Below are positions 1 through 7,835 of a stretch of DNA of 64,000 nucleotides, in pieces. The position numbers and the translations under genes are program-made. The stretch lies in the NCBI GenBank assembly GCA_036675345.1, contig JAKFFE010000026.1:1-64000 (forward strand), written 5' to 3'. Every line of letters starts with the position of its first letter. Within the stretch, counting starts at the first letter, position 1. The notes below the pieces were generated by a model. The model was not told where the DNA came from, searched no databases, and worked only from the letters and a program-made list of their open reading frames with translations. This DNA is from JALYOC01 sp036675345 (GTDB lineage Bacteria > Myxococcota > Myxococcia > Myxococcales > Myxococcaceae).

Positions 1-97
1 GACGGCGCTGCGTGGCTGGCTGAATCACTACAACGGAGGCAGAGTGCACGGAGCAATCAAGAGCACACCGCTCGCCAGGCTGAGGCGAGCGGCGTGA
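1..97 (+). CDS. IS481-type transposase, C-terminal fragment (cut by window edge)
   Basis: Reading from base 2 gives about 31 residues ending at a TGA at 95-97. They include WLNHYNGGRVHGAI and then STPLARL. This matches the end of the rve integrase core of IS481/IS3-type transposases, where W..YN..R.H.A is followed by TP..RL. The rest of the gene lies to the left of the window, so whether the element is intact cannot be seen. The family call is from this short motif only. Confidence 0.7.
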   Translation, partial: TALRGWLNHYNGGRVHGAIKSTPLARLRRAA

Positions 98-118
98 ACA
101 ACCTCATGAGAATCCACA
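1..118 (+). mobile_element. Right end of an IS481-like insertion sequence
   Basis: The transposase stop at 97 is followed by about 21 bases ending in CCACA at 118. Read on the minus strand this starts TGTGGATTCTCATGAGG, and TGT...ACA ends are usual for IS481/IS3 terminal repeats. The element therefore probably ends at 118, ten bases beyond the methyltransferase stop codon. The other end and any target duplication are outside the window, so the boundary is inferred. Confidence 0.55.
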
Positions 119-127
119 GCTAGTCGC

Positions 128-1033
128 TTAGGCGGCGCCGTCTTCCGCCGCCGCCGCGTCCAGCCGGTTGCGGGTCAGCTCCAGGTAGCGATCGTCCAGG
201 TCCATCCCCACGTACTGGCGGCCCAGCTTCAAGGCGGCCACCCCGGTGGTCCCGCTGCCGTTGAACGGATCCAGCACCAGCGCCCCCTCCGGGGTGGAGG
301 CCTCGATCACCCGGCGCAGCAGGGAGATCGGCTTCTGGGTGGGGTGCTTGCCGTGCTCCTTCTCGGAGCTGCGCGGGGTGGTCATGGACCAGACCCGGCC
401 CTCCCCATCCGCGGACAGCTCCTCCTCTCCCCCCTTGGGCAGGTTCCACACATCCCGCATCTGCTTGCCGCCGTTCTCCGCCTTCATCTTCGGGTAGTTG
501 AAGATGTGCTGCAGCTTGGGCGCCTTCACCGGCGAGGCCCAGAGCAGGATCTCGGTGGAGTGGGTGAAGTAGCGGCAGGAGAGGTTGGGGCTGGCGTTCG
601 GCTTGTACCAGGTGACCGTGTTGAGCAGCTTCATCCCCAGCTGCTGCATCGCGAAGCCCACCGAGAAGATCACGTGCTGGGTGCCGGAGACCCAGATGCT
701 GCCGGTGGGCTTGAGCACCCGCTGACAGGCGGCCAGCCACTCCTTGGTAAACGCGTGATCCTCCTCCAGGCCCTTGGACTCGTCCCAGCGGCCCTTGGCC
801 ACCGGGGCCCGCCGCCCGGCCTTGCAGGTGAACCCGCCGTTGGAGAGGAAGTACGGGGGATCGGCGAACACCATGTCGAAGGTGCCCGGCGCATAGGCGC
901 TGAGCAGCTCCAGGCAGTTGCCCTGCAGCAGGCGGTAGCCGTCGCCGCGGGCGAACTCGGCGTTCTCGAGCAGGGACGAGCGATCATCCAAGCGCGCCTG
1001 GGCGCTTGGGCGGTGGGCAGCAGCGGTGGCCAT
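128..1033 (-). CDS. Site-specific DNA methyltransferase (N6-adenine or N4-cytosine, beta-class order)
   Basis: A 301-residue SAM-dependent amino-methyltransferase. The catalytic motif DPPY (within FADPPYFLSNGG) lies near the N-terminus. HPTQKP and the SAM-binding motif DPFNGSGTTG come near the C-terminus. DPPY before FxGxG is the beta-class arrangement, as in DNA adenine or N4-cytosine methyltransferases. I chose ATG at 1033 because upstream sequence in the longer frame (to 1174) is low-complexity and crosses the L31 terminator. No restriction endonuclease is adjacent, so it may be an orphan methylase or have a partner left of the window, where an IS element has landed. Target sequence unknown. 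Confidence 0.88.
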   Translation of the reverse strand: MATAAAHRPSAQARLDDRSSLLENAEFARGDGYRLLQGNCLELLSAYAPGTFDMVFADPPYFLSNGGFTCKAGRRAPVAKGRWDESKGLEEDHAFTKEWLAACQRVLKPTGSIWVSGTQHVIFSVGFAMQQLGMKLLNTVTWYKPNASPNLSCRYFTHSTEILLWASPVKAPKLQHIFNYPKMKAENGGKQMRDVWNLPKGGEEELSADGEGRVWSMTTPRSSEKEHGKHPTQKPISLLRRVIEASTPEGALVLDPFNGSGTTGVAALKLGRQYVGMDLDDRYLELTRNRLDAAAAEDGAA

Positions 1034-1149
1034 CTGGAGACTCCGTTGGGGAACACCCGGACGGTACCGCGTCGCCGATCGGCGTCGATTTTTCGGCCGC
1101 GAGGGACTGCCCGCCGGCCAGGAGACGGGGCGAAGGGCGTCTTCACCGG

Positions 1150-1184
1150 AGGCAGAAAATGAAACGGGCGCCACCTGGGCGCCC
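1150..1184 (-). terminator. Rho-independent terminator of rpmE
   Basis: A perfect 7-bp stem, GGGCGCC (1166-1172) with GGCGCCC (1178-1184) around a 5-base loop, is followed on the minus strand by GTTTCATTTTCTG. It lies 32 bases downstream of the L31 stop codon, fitting termination of rpmE before the methyltransferase gene. Confidence 0.65.
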
Positions 1185-1215
1185 GGATCAGACCAACTCT
1201 GCCAGAAGCCTGGCG

Positions 1216-1551
1216 TTACGCCTTGGGGGCCTTCGGGGCCTTGGCGGGCTTCTCGGCCTTGGGGGCCTTCTCGCCAGCGGGAGCCTCGGCAGCAGCGGCC
1301 GCCTTGGGGTTCGCACCCTGGGCGCCAACCGCGATTCCACCCACCGACGCGTCCTGTCCGGCGTACTTCTTCTTGAACCGGTCGATGCGACCCGCGGTGT
1401 CCACCAGCTTGTACTTGCCGGTGTAGAAGGGGTGGCAGTTGGAGCAGATTTCAACCTGGAAGGAGCCGCGGGTAGAGCGGAACTCGATCTGGTTGCCGCA
1501 CACGCAGGTGACGCGGGCGGGCGGGTACTGCGGATGGATGTCGGGCTTCAT
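1216..1551 (-). CDS. rpmE: 50S ribosomal protein L31 with long Ala/Lys/Pro tail
   Basis: A 111-residue bL31 of the zinc-binding type. It begins MKPDIHPQY, then has CVCG and CSNCHPFYTGK, giving the CxC...CxxC zinc ligands. The ribosomal core ends near residue 65. The remaining ~45 residues are Ala/Lys/Pro-rich with repeated KAPK and are absent from typical 66-90 residue L31. The tail may bind rRNA or be disordered. The gene stands alone, with its own terminator downstream. Confidence 0.95.
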   Translation of the reverse strand: MKPDIHPQYPPARVTCVCGNQIEFRSTRGSFQVEICSNCHPFYTGKYKLVDTAGRIDRFKKKYAGQDASVGGIAVGAQGANPKAAAAAEAPAGEKAPKAEKPAKAPKAPKA

Positions 1552-1664
1552 GTGGTGAGTCCTTTCGCCTTGCCCCGCGCGCGTGGTGTCGGCGGAGGTC
1601 CAGCGGTGAGTTGAAGGGTGGGCTCATAACGCCAGGGCCCGGCGCATTCAAGTCCGGGGCGCGA

Positions 1665-2768
1665 TCAGTGGTTGTTGACCGGGTTGTGCTTGGCCACCTG
1701 GGCCTCCAGCACCGGGTCCGAGGCCACGTCCGGCCCCAGCATCGGGAAGGAGAGGCGAAGGCTGCGCCCTGCCCCCTTCCGGGTCCCCAGCTGCTTGACC
1801 ACCTGGGCCCGGCGGGCCTCGAAGCTCTCCAAGGTGGCCTGATAACTCTGTTTTTGGGCGGGGTCGGTGGTCGCGGCCAGCCGCTTCTTCACCTCGCCCA
1901 CCTGCCGGTCGAGGATCTCCAGGCTCTGGCGCTCCCGGTCGGACTGGTGACCGTCCTGGAACGGCCCCTTGCCTGCCAGGGTCAGCTCCAGGCGGGCGAT
2001 CTGACGGCCGCGCTCTCCGGTGTGGATCAGGAAGTTGTCGGCCACCGCCACCGGGACCCCGGGCCCGGCGCCGCGGCCCTCGTGGTTCTGCAGCACCAGG
2101 TCCACTGCCCCCTCGGCCTGGGAGGCGATCTGCATCGCGTCCGGGTACATCACCGGGGCCAGCACCACCACCACGTCCACCAGGGGGCGCAGCCGCTTGG
2201 CCTCCGGGATCACCGTGTCCTGCAGCGGCAGCCCCACCACCCCGGGGAACTTGAACGGGTTGGGCGGGGAGGCGCCGATCACCCCCACCTTCACCCCTCC
2301 CACGTTGAGGATGGTGGAGGCCTTGAAGATCAGCTTCCCGTCCCGGGCCAGGTTCGCCGAGAGCGGCTGCAGCTTGTGCTTCTTCGCCAGCGTCGCGATG
2401 AACTCCGGGCCGGCGCTCAGGTCGCGCATCCCGACCCCGATCACCTGCACGCCCATCCCGGCCATCGCCTGGGCGATCAGGTCCGCCTTGGCCTGGTCCT
2501 CTGGCCCCGACTTGTAGAACTCGGCGAACAGCGAATTGCCGGCGTCGATCGGAAGCACGTTGCCGGCCTCCTTCTTCACCGCCTGGAAGAACGTCTTTCG
2601 CCTGGCAAGACCGCCGGCGGGAGAATGCTGTCAACCACACGGGGCGATTTCGCCCCGGTTGTCTCCCGTGATCAGCAAGGTGAGCTTCTTGGCGGGGGCC
2701 TCGGCGGCCAACGCCAGGCCGCCGGTCAGCGCCAGCACCAGGGCCAGTCCGGAGGAGAGCCGCCTCAC
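1665..2768 (-). CDS. UshA-like metallophosphatase, probable selenoprotein with in-frame TGA
   Basis: An exported protein of 367 residues if the TGA at 2633-2631 is read through. The GTG start at 2768 overlaps the stop of the upstream gene (GTGA). A signal peptide MRRLSSGLALVLALTGG leads to LLITGDNRGEIAPCG, then TGA at codon 46. The same frame continues QHSPAGGLARRK and LPIDAGNSLF to the stop at 1665. GDN near the start, DAGN and NHEG resemble the calcineurin-like UshA/5'-nucleotidase fold. In this group the position after PCG is, as I recall, Cys or Sec. A hairpin with a GGUCU loop follows the TGA at the spacing expected of a bacterial SECIS. No frame change is needed, so a pseudogene is less likely. 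Sec-insertion genes are not in the window. Confidence 0.75.
2599..2633 (-). promoter_or_regulatory. Putative bacterial SECIS element next to the TGA codon
   Basis: On the minus-strand mRNA the UGA (2633-2631) is followed by 18 nucleotides and then an apical loop GGUCUU (2612-2607). The stem pairs 2615-2613 with 2606-2604 (GGC/GCC) and 2619-2616 with 2602-2599 (CGCC/GGCG), with A2603 bulged: seven pairs in all. As I recall it, the E. coli fdhF SECIS also has GGUCU 18 bases after UGA. Here the bulge is on the 3' side rather than a 5' U. Confidence 0.65.
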
Positions 2769-3604
2769 TTCTTCCCCTTCTTGGCCAGGGTGGCCAGCCG
2801 GGCCTTGGCGGTCTTGGCCTCCGGAGACTTGGGATAACCCTTCACCAGCTCCTCCAGGGCCAGCTTGGCCTCGTCCACCATCTTCAGCTTCTCGAAACAG
2901 TCGGAGGAACGCAAAAGGGCCTCGGGAGCCACCTTGGCCTTCGCGTACTCCTGGATCACCTTGCCGTACTCCGGCAGCGCCTCCCGGCAGCGGTCGTCGG
3001 CGCGGTGGGTCTCCCCCAGCTCGAAGTGCACCTCGGGCACCCGGGTGTCCTTGGGCCACTTCTTGAGGAACTCCCCGAACAGCTGACGGGCCAGGGCGCG
3101 GTCTCCGGCCTTCGCCTTCTCCGCCGCCAGCTCGAAGAACCCCTGGGGATCGGTGGGCCGCTTGAGCTCCTCGGCCCGGCGGCGCGCCTCGGCGGCCTTC
3201 ACCGCCTCCTCGCCCTTGAGGGCAAGGAACTTCTGGTCGGTCTCGGTGGAGAGCTTGGCCAGCCCGGTCTCCAGCTCGGTGATCTTGTGCAGGTAGGTCT
3301 CCACCTCCCCGCGCAGCCGGGCCACGTCCTCCAGCGACTTCTGCATCTGCACGCCGATGTCCGCGCCGCTGCGACGGGACGCCTTGTCCAGGTTCTCCAG
3401 GGCAGTGGTGACCTCGGCGATCTTCTCGTCCAGCCGGGGCATGGCGGTGGTCAGCTTCTGCTCGGAGGCCTCGGCGCGGGAGGCCAGCTGGGCGTTCTCC
3501 GACAGCAGCCGATCCACCCGGACCTCGAGGGCGCGGCCGCGGTCGGCCGGGTAGAAGCAGCCGGCCAGGGACAGCACCGGGACCAGGGTCAGGAGCCTTC
3601 TCAT
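2765..3604 (-). CDS. CpoB/YbgF-like periplasmic TPR lipoprotein
   Basis: A 279-residue lipoprotein: signal peptide MRRLLTLVPVLSLAGC with lipobox LAGC. A long charged coiled coil follows (residues ~20-140), then C-terminal tetratricopeptide units such as ARQLFGEFLKKWPKDTRVPE and LALEELVKGYPKSPEAK. Coiled coil plus YbgF-type TPRs is the CpoB/YbgF plan, linked in other bacteria to the Tol-Pal system and septal wall synthesis. I chose ATG at 3604 because it directly precedes the signal peptide; an in-frame start 7 codons earlier is possible. The stop overlaps the start of the UshA-like gene, so the two are probably co-translated. No tol genes are nearby. Confidence 0.8.
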   Translation of the reverse strand: MRRLLTLVPVLSLAGCFYPADRGRALEVRVDRLLSENAQLASRAEASEQKLTTAMPRLDEKIAEVTTALENLDKASRRSGADIGVQMQKSLEDVARLRGEVETYLHKITELETGLAKLSTETDQKFLALKGEEAVKAAEARRRAEELKRPTDPQGFFELAAEKAKAGDRALARQLFGEFLKKWPKDTRVPEVHFELGETHRADDRCREALPEYGKVIQEYAKAKVAPEALLRSSDCFEKLKMVDEAKLALEELVKGYPKSPEAKTAKARLATLAKKGKK

Positions 3605-3659
3605 GGGACGGCGATAGTAGACCAAAGGGTCCGCCGTCCAGGGTTAGACTTCCGCTCCC

Positions 3660-5405
3660 TTGCCGTCCTTCGGACCCTTCGAGCTGGTCAAACGCCTCGG
3701 TGCCGGGACCTCCTCCGAGGTCTACCTGGCGCGGGGGCCCAACGCGGCCGCCGTGGAGCCGTTCGCGCTCAAGACCTTCCTGCCCCACGTGGCCCCCGAT
3801 GAGCGCAGCCGCAAGACCCTGCTCAAGGACCTGGAGCCGGCCCGCCGGCTGCGGCACCCGGGGATCGTGGAGCTGTACGAGACCGGCGAGCACGAGGGCC
3901 GGGTGTACCTGGCGATGGAGCTGGTCCGCGGTCAGCCGGTGGGCGCCCTGGTCCGCAAGATGCGGGAGGCGGGCAAGGCGCTGTCGCTGGCGGAGGCGGC
4001 CTATGTGATCTCCCAGGCGGCCTCTGCCCTGGACGCGGCGCTGGAGCTGGAGGGCCCGGACGGAAAGCCGGTGGGGCTGCTGCACCGCAACCTCAACCCG
4101 CAGAACGTGCTGATCGGCGCGGGCGGCGAGGTGAAGCTGACCGACTTCGGGGTGGCCCGGACCGTCCACGCCGCCGCCCAGGTGGCCGGGGAGCTGAAGG
4201 AGACGCTGGCCTTCCAGTCCCCGGAGCAGCTGCAGAAGAAGACCCTGGATCGCCGCTCGGACGTGTTCTCCCTGGGCGCGATCCTGTGGGAGCTGCTGAC
4301 CGGACTGAGGTTGTTCAACGGCAAGAGCGAGGAGGAGATCACCGAGCAGATCCTCCAGCGGCCGGTTCCCCGGATCGACAAGCGGGTCCCCGGGCTGCCC
4401 CGGGAACTGGTGGAGATCCTGGATCAGGCGCTGCAGCGCGACCGCGAGCGCCGGGTTCCCACCGCCGGAGTGCTGGCGGATGTGCTCACCCCGTTCACCA
4501 CCCCGGAGACGCAGAAGAAGCTGGGGTCGCGGATCGAGGCCCTGTTCGAGCCATTGCCGCAGTCGTTGGGGGAGCGGATCTCCCGGCCGTCCAAGCCCGG
4601 GAGCGGCGAGAAGGGGCGTGCGCCCCGCCCGGTGGTGCCGATCCAGGCCGACGCCACCCAGCGGGACCACAAGGCCGCGACGGGTGCAAAGGCCAAGCTG
4701 CCCGAGGTCGATGCCCGGGCGGGGACCGGCTCCAAGTCGAAGTTGCCCGCAGCGGAGGCCAAGGCGGGAGGCAGTGCGCGGGCAAAGGACGCGGAAGCGC
4801 TGGGCGGAACCGGATCGAAGTCGAAGCTGCCTGATCCAGACGACAAGCTGGAGAAGGACCGAGCGGTGGTGGTGCACCCGCTGCTGGCGGCGCGGCCCGC
4901 GCGGCGCAAGGCCAAGCTGGCACTCCCGGAAGACGACGGGATCGATCACCGGATCGGCTACTCCGAAGGCACGGTCAGCAGGCTGCTGCGGTTGAACCAT
5001 CCCGAGCCACGCAAGATGGCCACGGTTTGGGGAGTGCTGGGTGCCACCCTGCTGATCGTCTTCGCTCTCTGGGCCTACACCCGGGTGGGGATCAACCAGG
5101 GCGCGGTGGAGCCCCCGGTGGTGCCTGAGCAGGCGCAGACGCCCGAGGCAAACTCCACGCCTCGTGACGAGGAGCGATCGGAGCCGCGTCGACAAACGCG
5201 AGGCACCTTGCAACTCCAGTCCGATGTCCCGGCCTTCGTGCGCCAAGGCGGCAAGGAGCTGGGGATGACCCCGCTCACCCTCACCCTCCCCGCCGGCAGC
5301 GCCAAGCTGGAGTTGAGGACCCCGGACGGAACGCTGAGCACCGCGATCACCGTCCAGGTGCCCGCGGGCGGAGAAGTGACCCGGAAGGTCCGGCTCCAGC
5401 GCTAG
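3660..5405 (+). CDS. Serine/threonine protein kinase-like protein with HRN catalytic loop and PEGA-like C-terminus
   Basis: A 581-residue membrane protein starting at TTG 3660. Kinase domain residues 6-~280: glycine loop LGAGTSSEVYLAR, ATP lysine K38 (FALK), DFG at 162-164. The catalytic loop reads HRNLNPQN (142-149), so the usual HRD aspartate is Asn144 (AAC at 4089-4091) and the usual Lys two residues on is also Asn. This suggests a pseudokinase or very weak kinase. A linker with GSKSKLP-type repeats follows, then one transmembrane helix (near residue 465) and a C-terminal PEGA-like beta domain. The gene is divergent from the CpoB-like gene (55 bases apart) and tail-to-tail with cheR; their stop codons overlap. 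Confidence 0.85.
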   Translation: MPSFGPFELVKRLGAGTSSEVYLARGPNAAAVEPFALKTFLPHVAPDERSRKTLLKDLEPARRLRHPGIVELYETGEHEGRVYLAMELVRGQPVGALVRKMREAGKALSLAEAAYVISQAASALDAALELEGPDGKPVGLLHRNLNPQNVLIGAGGEVKLTDFGVARTVHAAAQVAGELKETLAFQSPEQLQKKTLDRRSDVFSLGAILWELLTGLRLFNGKSEEEITEQILQRPVPRIDKRVPGLPRELVEILDQALQRDRERRVPTAGVLADVLTPFTTPETQKKLGSRIEALFEPLPQSLGERISRPSKPGSGEKGRAPRPVVPIQADATQRDHKAATGAKAKLPEVDARAGTGSKSKLPAAEAKAGGSARAKDAEALGGTGSKSKLPDPDDKLEKDRAVVVHPLLAARPARRKAKLALPEDDGIDHRIGYSEGTVSRLLRLNHPEPRKMATVWGVLGATLLIVFALWAYTRVGINQGAVEPPVVPEQAQTPEANSTPRDEERSEPRRQTRGTLQLQSDVPAFVRQGGKELGMTPLTLTLPAGSAKLELRTPDGTLSTAITVQVPAGGEVTRKVRLQR

Positions 5406-6694
5406 CCGCCGAACGTCGGGCGTCGCTTCTCGGCCCGGTACCCCAGTCGCTCCAGCGACTTCTCGCACGCCTGCTTCAGCCGCTCCTCGTTGAGGAAAAA
5501 GGGCGTGTTCCGCGACCGGCCTTCGTTGAGAGCGGCCAGGGCGCGGCGGTACTCGCTGGCCGCGTCCGCCCGCTCGCCCTTCTGCTCCAGGAGCATCGCC
5601 AGCAGATAGCGGGCCTGGGCGAAGTGGGGGTCCAGGTACACGCACTTGCGCAGGCCCTGTTCGGTCTGGGCCTCCTGCTCGCCGGCGGCGGCCCAATCCA
5701 TCACCAGCTCGAAGATCTGGCTGGCCTCCACGTGGGGATCCAGCTCCACCGGCATCAGCTCCACCGGCTGGGGGGCGCTCCTCACTCCCCGGGGCGGAGT
5801 GACCGGTCGGCTCCGCGCCGGCGGCAGGGCGCTGGGAGGCGGCGCCCACGGCTGCCGGAGCGGAGGCATCAGCCCGGTGGCTCCTCCCCTCTCCCGCACG
5901 TAGAAGAAGGCCTGGTCACACTTGAGGGTGGTCAGCTCCGGCTGACGCTTGAGGATCGGCTCCGCGGCGGACAGCACCAGCGTCCCCTGCGGCTTGAGGG
6001 TCTCCGCCAGGCTGTACACCACCAGATCGAAGGCGGCCTCGGTGAAGTAGATCAGCACGTTGCGGCAGAAGATGACGTCGAAGCCCTGCCCGGTGGGCGC
6101 CACCGGATAGGGGCGGTCCATCAGGTTGTGCTGCTCGAAGCTGGCCCGGGCCCTCAGCTCCGGGATCAGTTGGAAGCCACCCCGGACCTCCTGGAAGTAC
6201 CGCTCGCGCAGCGCCGGGGGCACCCGCCGCAGCATCGCCGGGTGGAAGGTCAGGGTGCGGGCCTGACGCAGCGCCGCGTCCGAGATGTCGGTGCCCAGCA
6301 CGGTGCTCTGGGAGTGGGCCCCCAGCTCGTGCATCAGGATCAACAGGGTGGCGACCTCCTCTCCGGTCGCGCAGCCGGCGCTCCACAGGTGCAGGGGCCG
6401 CGAGGCGCCGCGCACCAGCGGGGAGAGCACGTGCCGGCGGAAGGCCTCCAGCTGGACTTCATCCCGGAACAGGTCGGTCTTGTGGACCGAGATCGCGGAC
6501 ATCAGCTCCGCCAGATCCGCCGCCCCGGACGGGGTCTTCAGCAGCTGCAGGTAGGCTTCTTCGGTGCGGCCCTTGAGCCGGAGCGCGAGCACCTCGGTCA
6601 GCCGCGACACCTGCTGCGCGGACAGCGAGGAGCCGGTGCGCGCCGCCACATACGCGCACACCGGGGAGAGCTTCTGGGCCCCCCCGCTGGCCAT
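5402..6694 (-). CDS. cheR: Chemoreceptor glutamate methyltransferase CheR with C-terminal TPR-like region
   Basis: A 430-residue methyltransferase that would methylate receptor glutamates using SAM. The N-terminal all-helical CheR domain is followed by the SAM motif WSAGCATGEE, TDISDAAL and CRNVLIYF. Residues ~330-420 carry TPR-like helices (FAQARYLLAMLLEQKGE), as in FrzF-type methyltransferases, which may control receptor choice. It is the last gene of the chemosensory operon, 3 bases after cheB. Its stop overlaps that of the convergent kinase-like gene within CTAG at 5402-5405. Confidence 0.92.
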   Translation of the reverse strand: MASGGAQKLSPVCAYVAARTGSSLSAQQVSRLTEVLALRLKGRTEEAYLQLLKTPSGAADLAELMSAISVHKTDLFRDEVQLEAFRRHVLSPLVRGASRPLHLWSAGCATGEEVATLLILMHELGAHSQSTVLGTDISDAALRQARTLTFHPAMLRRVPPALRERYFQEVRGGFQLIPELRARASFEQHNLMDRPYPVAPTGQGFDVIFCRNVLIYFTEAAFDLVVYSLAETLKPQGTLVLSAAEPILKRQPELTTLKCDQAFFYVRERGGATGLMPPLRQPWAPPPSALPPARSRPVTPPRGVRSAPQPVELMPVELDPHVEASQIFELVMDWAAAGEQEAQTEQGLRKCVYLDPHFAQARYLLAMLLEQKGERADAASEYRRALAALNEGRSRNTPFFLNEERLKQACEKSLERLGYRAEKRRPTFGG

Positions 6695-6697
6695 CGG

Positions 6698-7783
6698 TTA
6701 CCTCGCCCCCAACGCGGCGGGTTCGCCCTTGGCCAGCCGGATCAGCGTCGCCGAGAGGTCGTCGCTGTGCACGATGGTGTCCACCGCGCCCTTGGCGATC
6801 GCCGCCCCGGGCATCCCGAACACCACGCAGGAGTCCTCGCTCTGCGCCAGGGTCTTCCCGCCGGCGGTCTTGATCGCCACCATCCCATCGGCGCCGTCGT
6901 TGCCCATCCCGGTGAGGATCACCCCCACCGCGCGCCGGCCGTAGGCCTTGGCCGCGCTCTCCAGCAGCATCGAGCCGGAGGGCAGGTGCCCCTCCTTGGC
7001 CTCGCCGATCCGCAGCGCCACCCGTCCTCGGGTGGGCACCAGCAGGTGCTTGCCGGGCGGAGCGATCAGCACCTCGCCGGGAAGCAGCGCATCTCCGTCG
7101 CTGGCCAGGCGGACCTTGAGCTTGCTGGAGGCGGCCAGCCAACCGGCCAGGCTCTCGGCGAAAGAGGCGTTGATGTGCTGGACGATCACGATCGGCGCCG
7201 GAAAGTCACCGGGCAGCTCGGAGAGCAGCTTGTGCACCACCTGCGGACCGCCGGTGGAGCTGGCGATGGCCACGATCCCGATCGGCGAGGTGGAGAAGGC
7301 CAGCACGTCCTTGGGAGGGCTGGTGACCACCGGCATCACCGCGTTGGGGCTGCGCTTCTTGTTCATTCCCCGCAGGTGACGGATCACCCGCACCGAGGAG
7401 AGCAGCTTCACCTCCCGGGCCAGGTTCCAGGCCTCGGGTCCGGCGTCCAGCGACGGCTTGACCTGAAGCGCCAGCGCGCCCAGCTCCAGCGCCCGGCAGG
7501 TCAGCTCCGGGGCCTGGTTCCGGGGATCCGCGGTCAGCATCAGGATCGGGATCGGGTTGTCCGCCATGATCGACTCCACGGCGGCCAGCCCATCCATCAC
7601 CGGCATGTCCACGTCCATGGTGATCACGTTGGGCTTCATCTTCAGGGCCTGATCGATGGCCTCCTGGCCGTTGGCGCAGGTGGCCACCACCTCCAGGTCG
7701 GGGTCCCTCTTCAATGCATCGCAGATGAGCTGCCGACAGATCGGCGAGTCATCCACGACCATCACTCCCACTTTCCTAGCCAT
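6698..7783 (-). CDS. cheB: Chemotaxis response regulator protein-glutamate methylesterase CheB
   Basis: A 361-residue two-domain protein. The receiver has acidic pair D11/D12 and phospho-acceptor D57 (TMDVDMPVMDG). The methylesterase domain has the nucleophile motif SSTGG, QHINASF and GMGNDGADG, giving the expected Ser-His-Asp triad. It removes methyl groups from, or deamidates, the receptors in this operon. It starts 52 bases after the cheA stop and is followed 3 bases later by cheR. Confidence 0.95.
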   Translation of the reverse strand: MARKVGVMVVDDSPICRQLICDALKRDPDLEVVATCANGQEAIDQALKMKPNVITMDVDMPVMDGLAAVESIMADNPIPILMLTADPRNQAPELTCRALELGALALQVKPSLDAGPEAWNLAREVKLLSSVRVIRHLRGMNKKRSPNAVMPVVTSPPKDVLAFSTSPIGIVAIASSTGGPQVVHKLLSELPGDFPAPIVIVQHINASFAESLAGWLAASSKLKVRLASDGDALLPGEVLIAPPGKHLLVPTRGRVALRIGEAKEGHLPSGSMLLESAAKAYGRRAVGVILTGMGNDGADGMVAIKTAGGKTLAQSEDSCVVFGMPGAAIAKGAVDTIVHSDDLSATLIRLAKGEPAALGAR

Positions 7784-7835
7784 GATCCCCCCGGCGCTTC
7801 ACTGGCCGCGCCAGCGTACTTCAATCCTGTGTGTC

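Noticed and set aside
1665..2579. UshA-like gene starting at the internal ATG 2579, or a pseudogene broken by TGA
   Set aside because: The signal peptide and metal-binding start lie upstream in the same frame, and the TGA has a SECIS-like hairpin; read-through explains the locus better than decay.
2631..5849. 1072-residue minus-strand ORF opposite the kinase-like gene
   Set aside because: Low-complexity Gly/Arg/Pro shadow of GC-rich coding sequence; only its last ~45 codons are real, as the N-terminus of the UshA-like selenoprotein.
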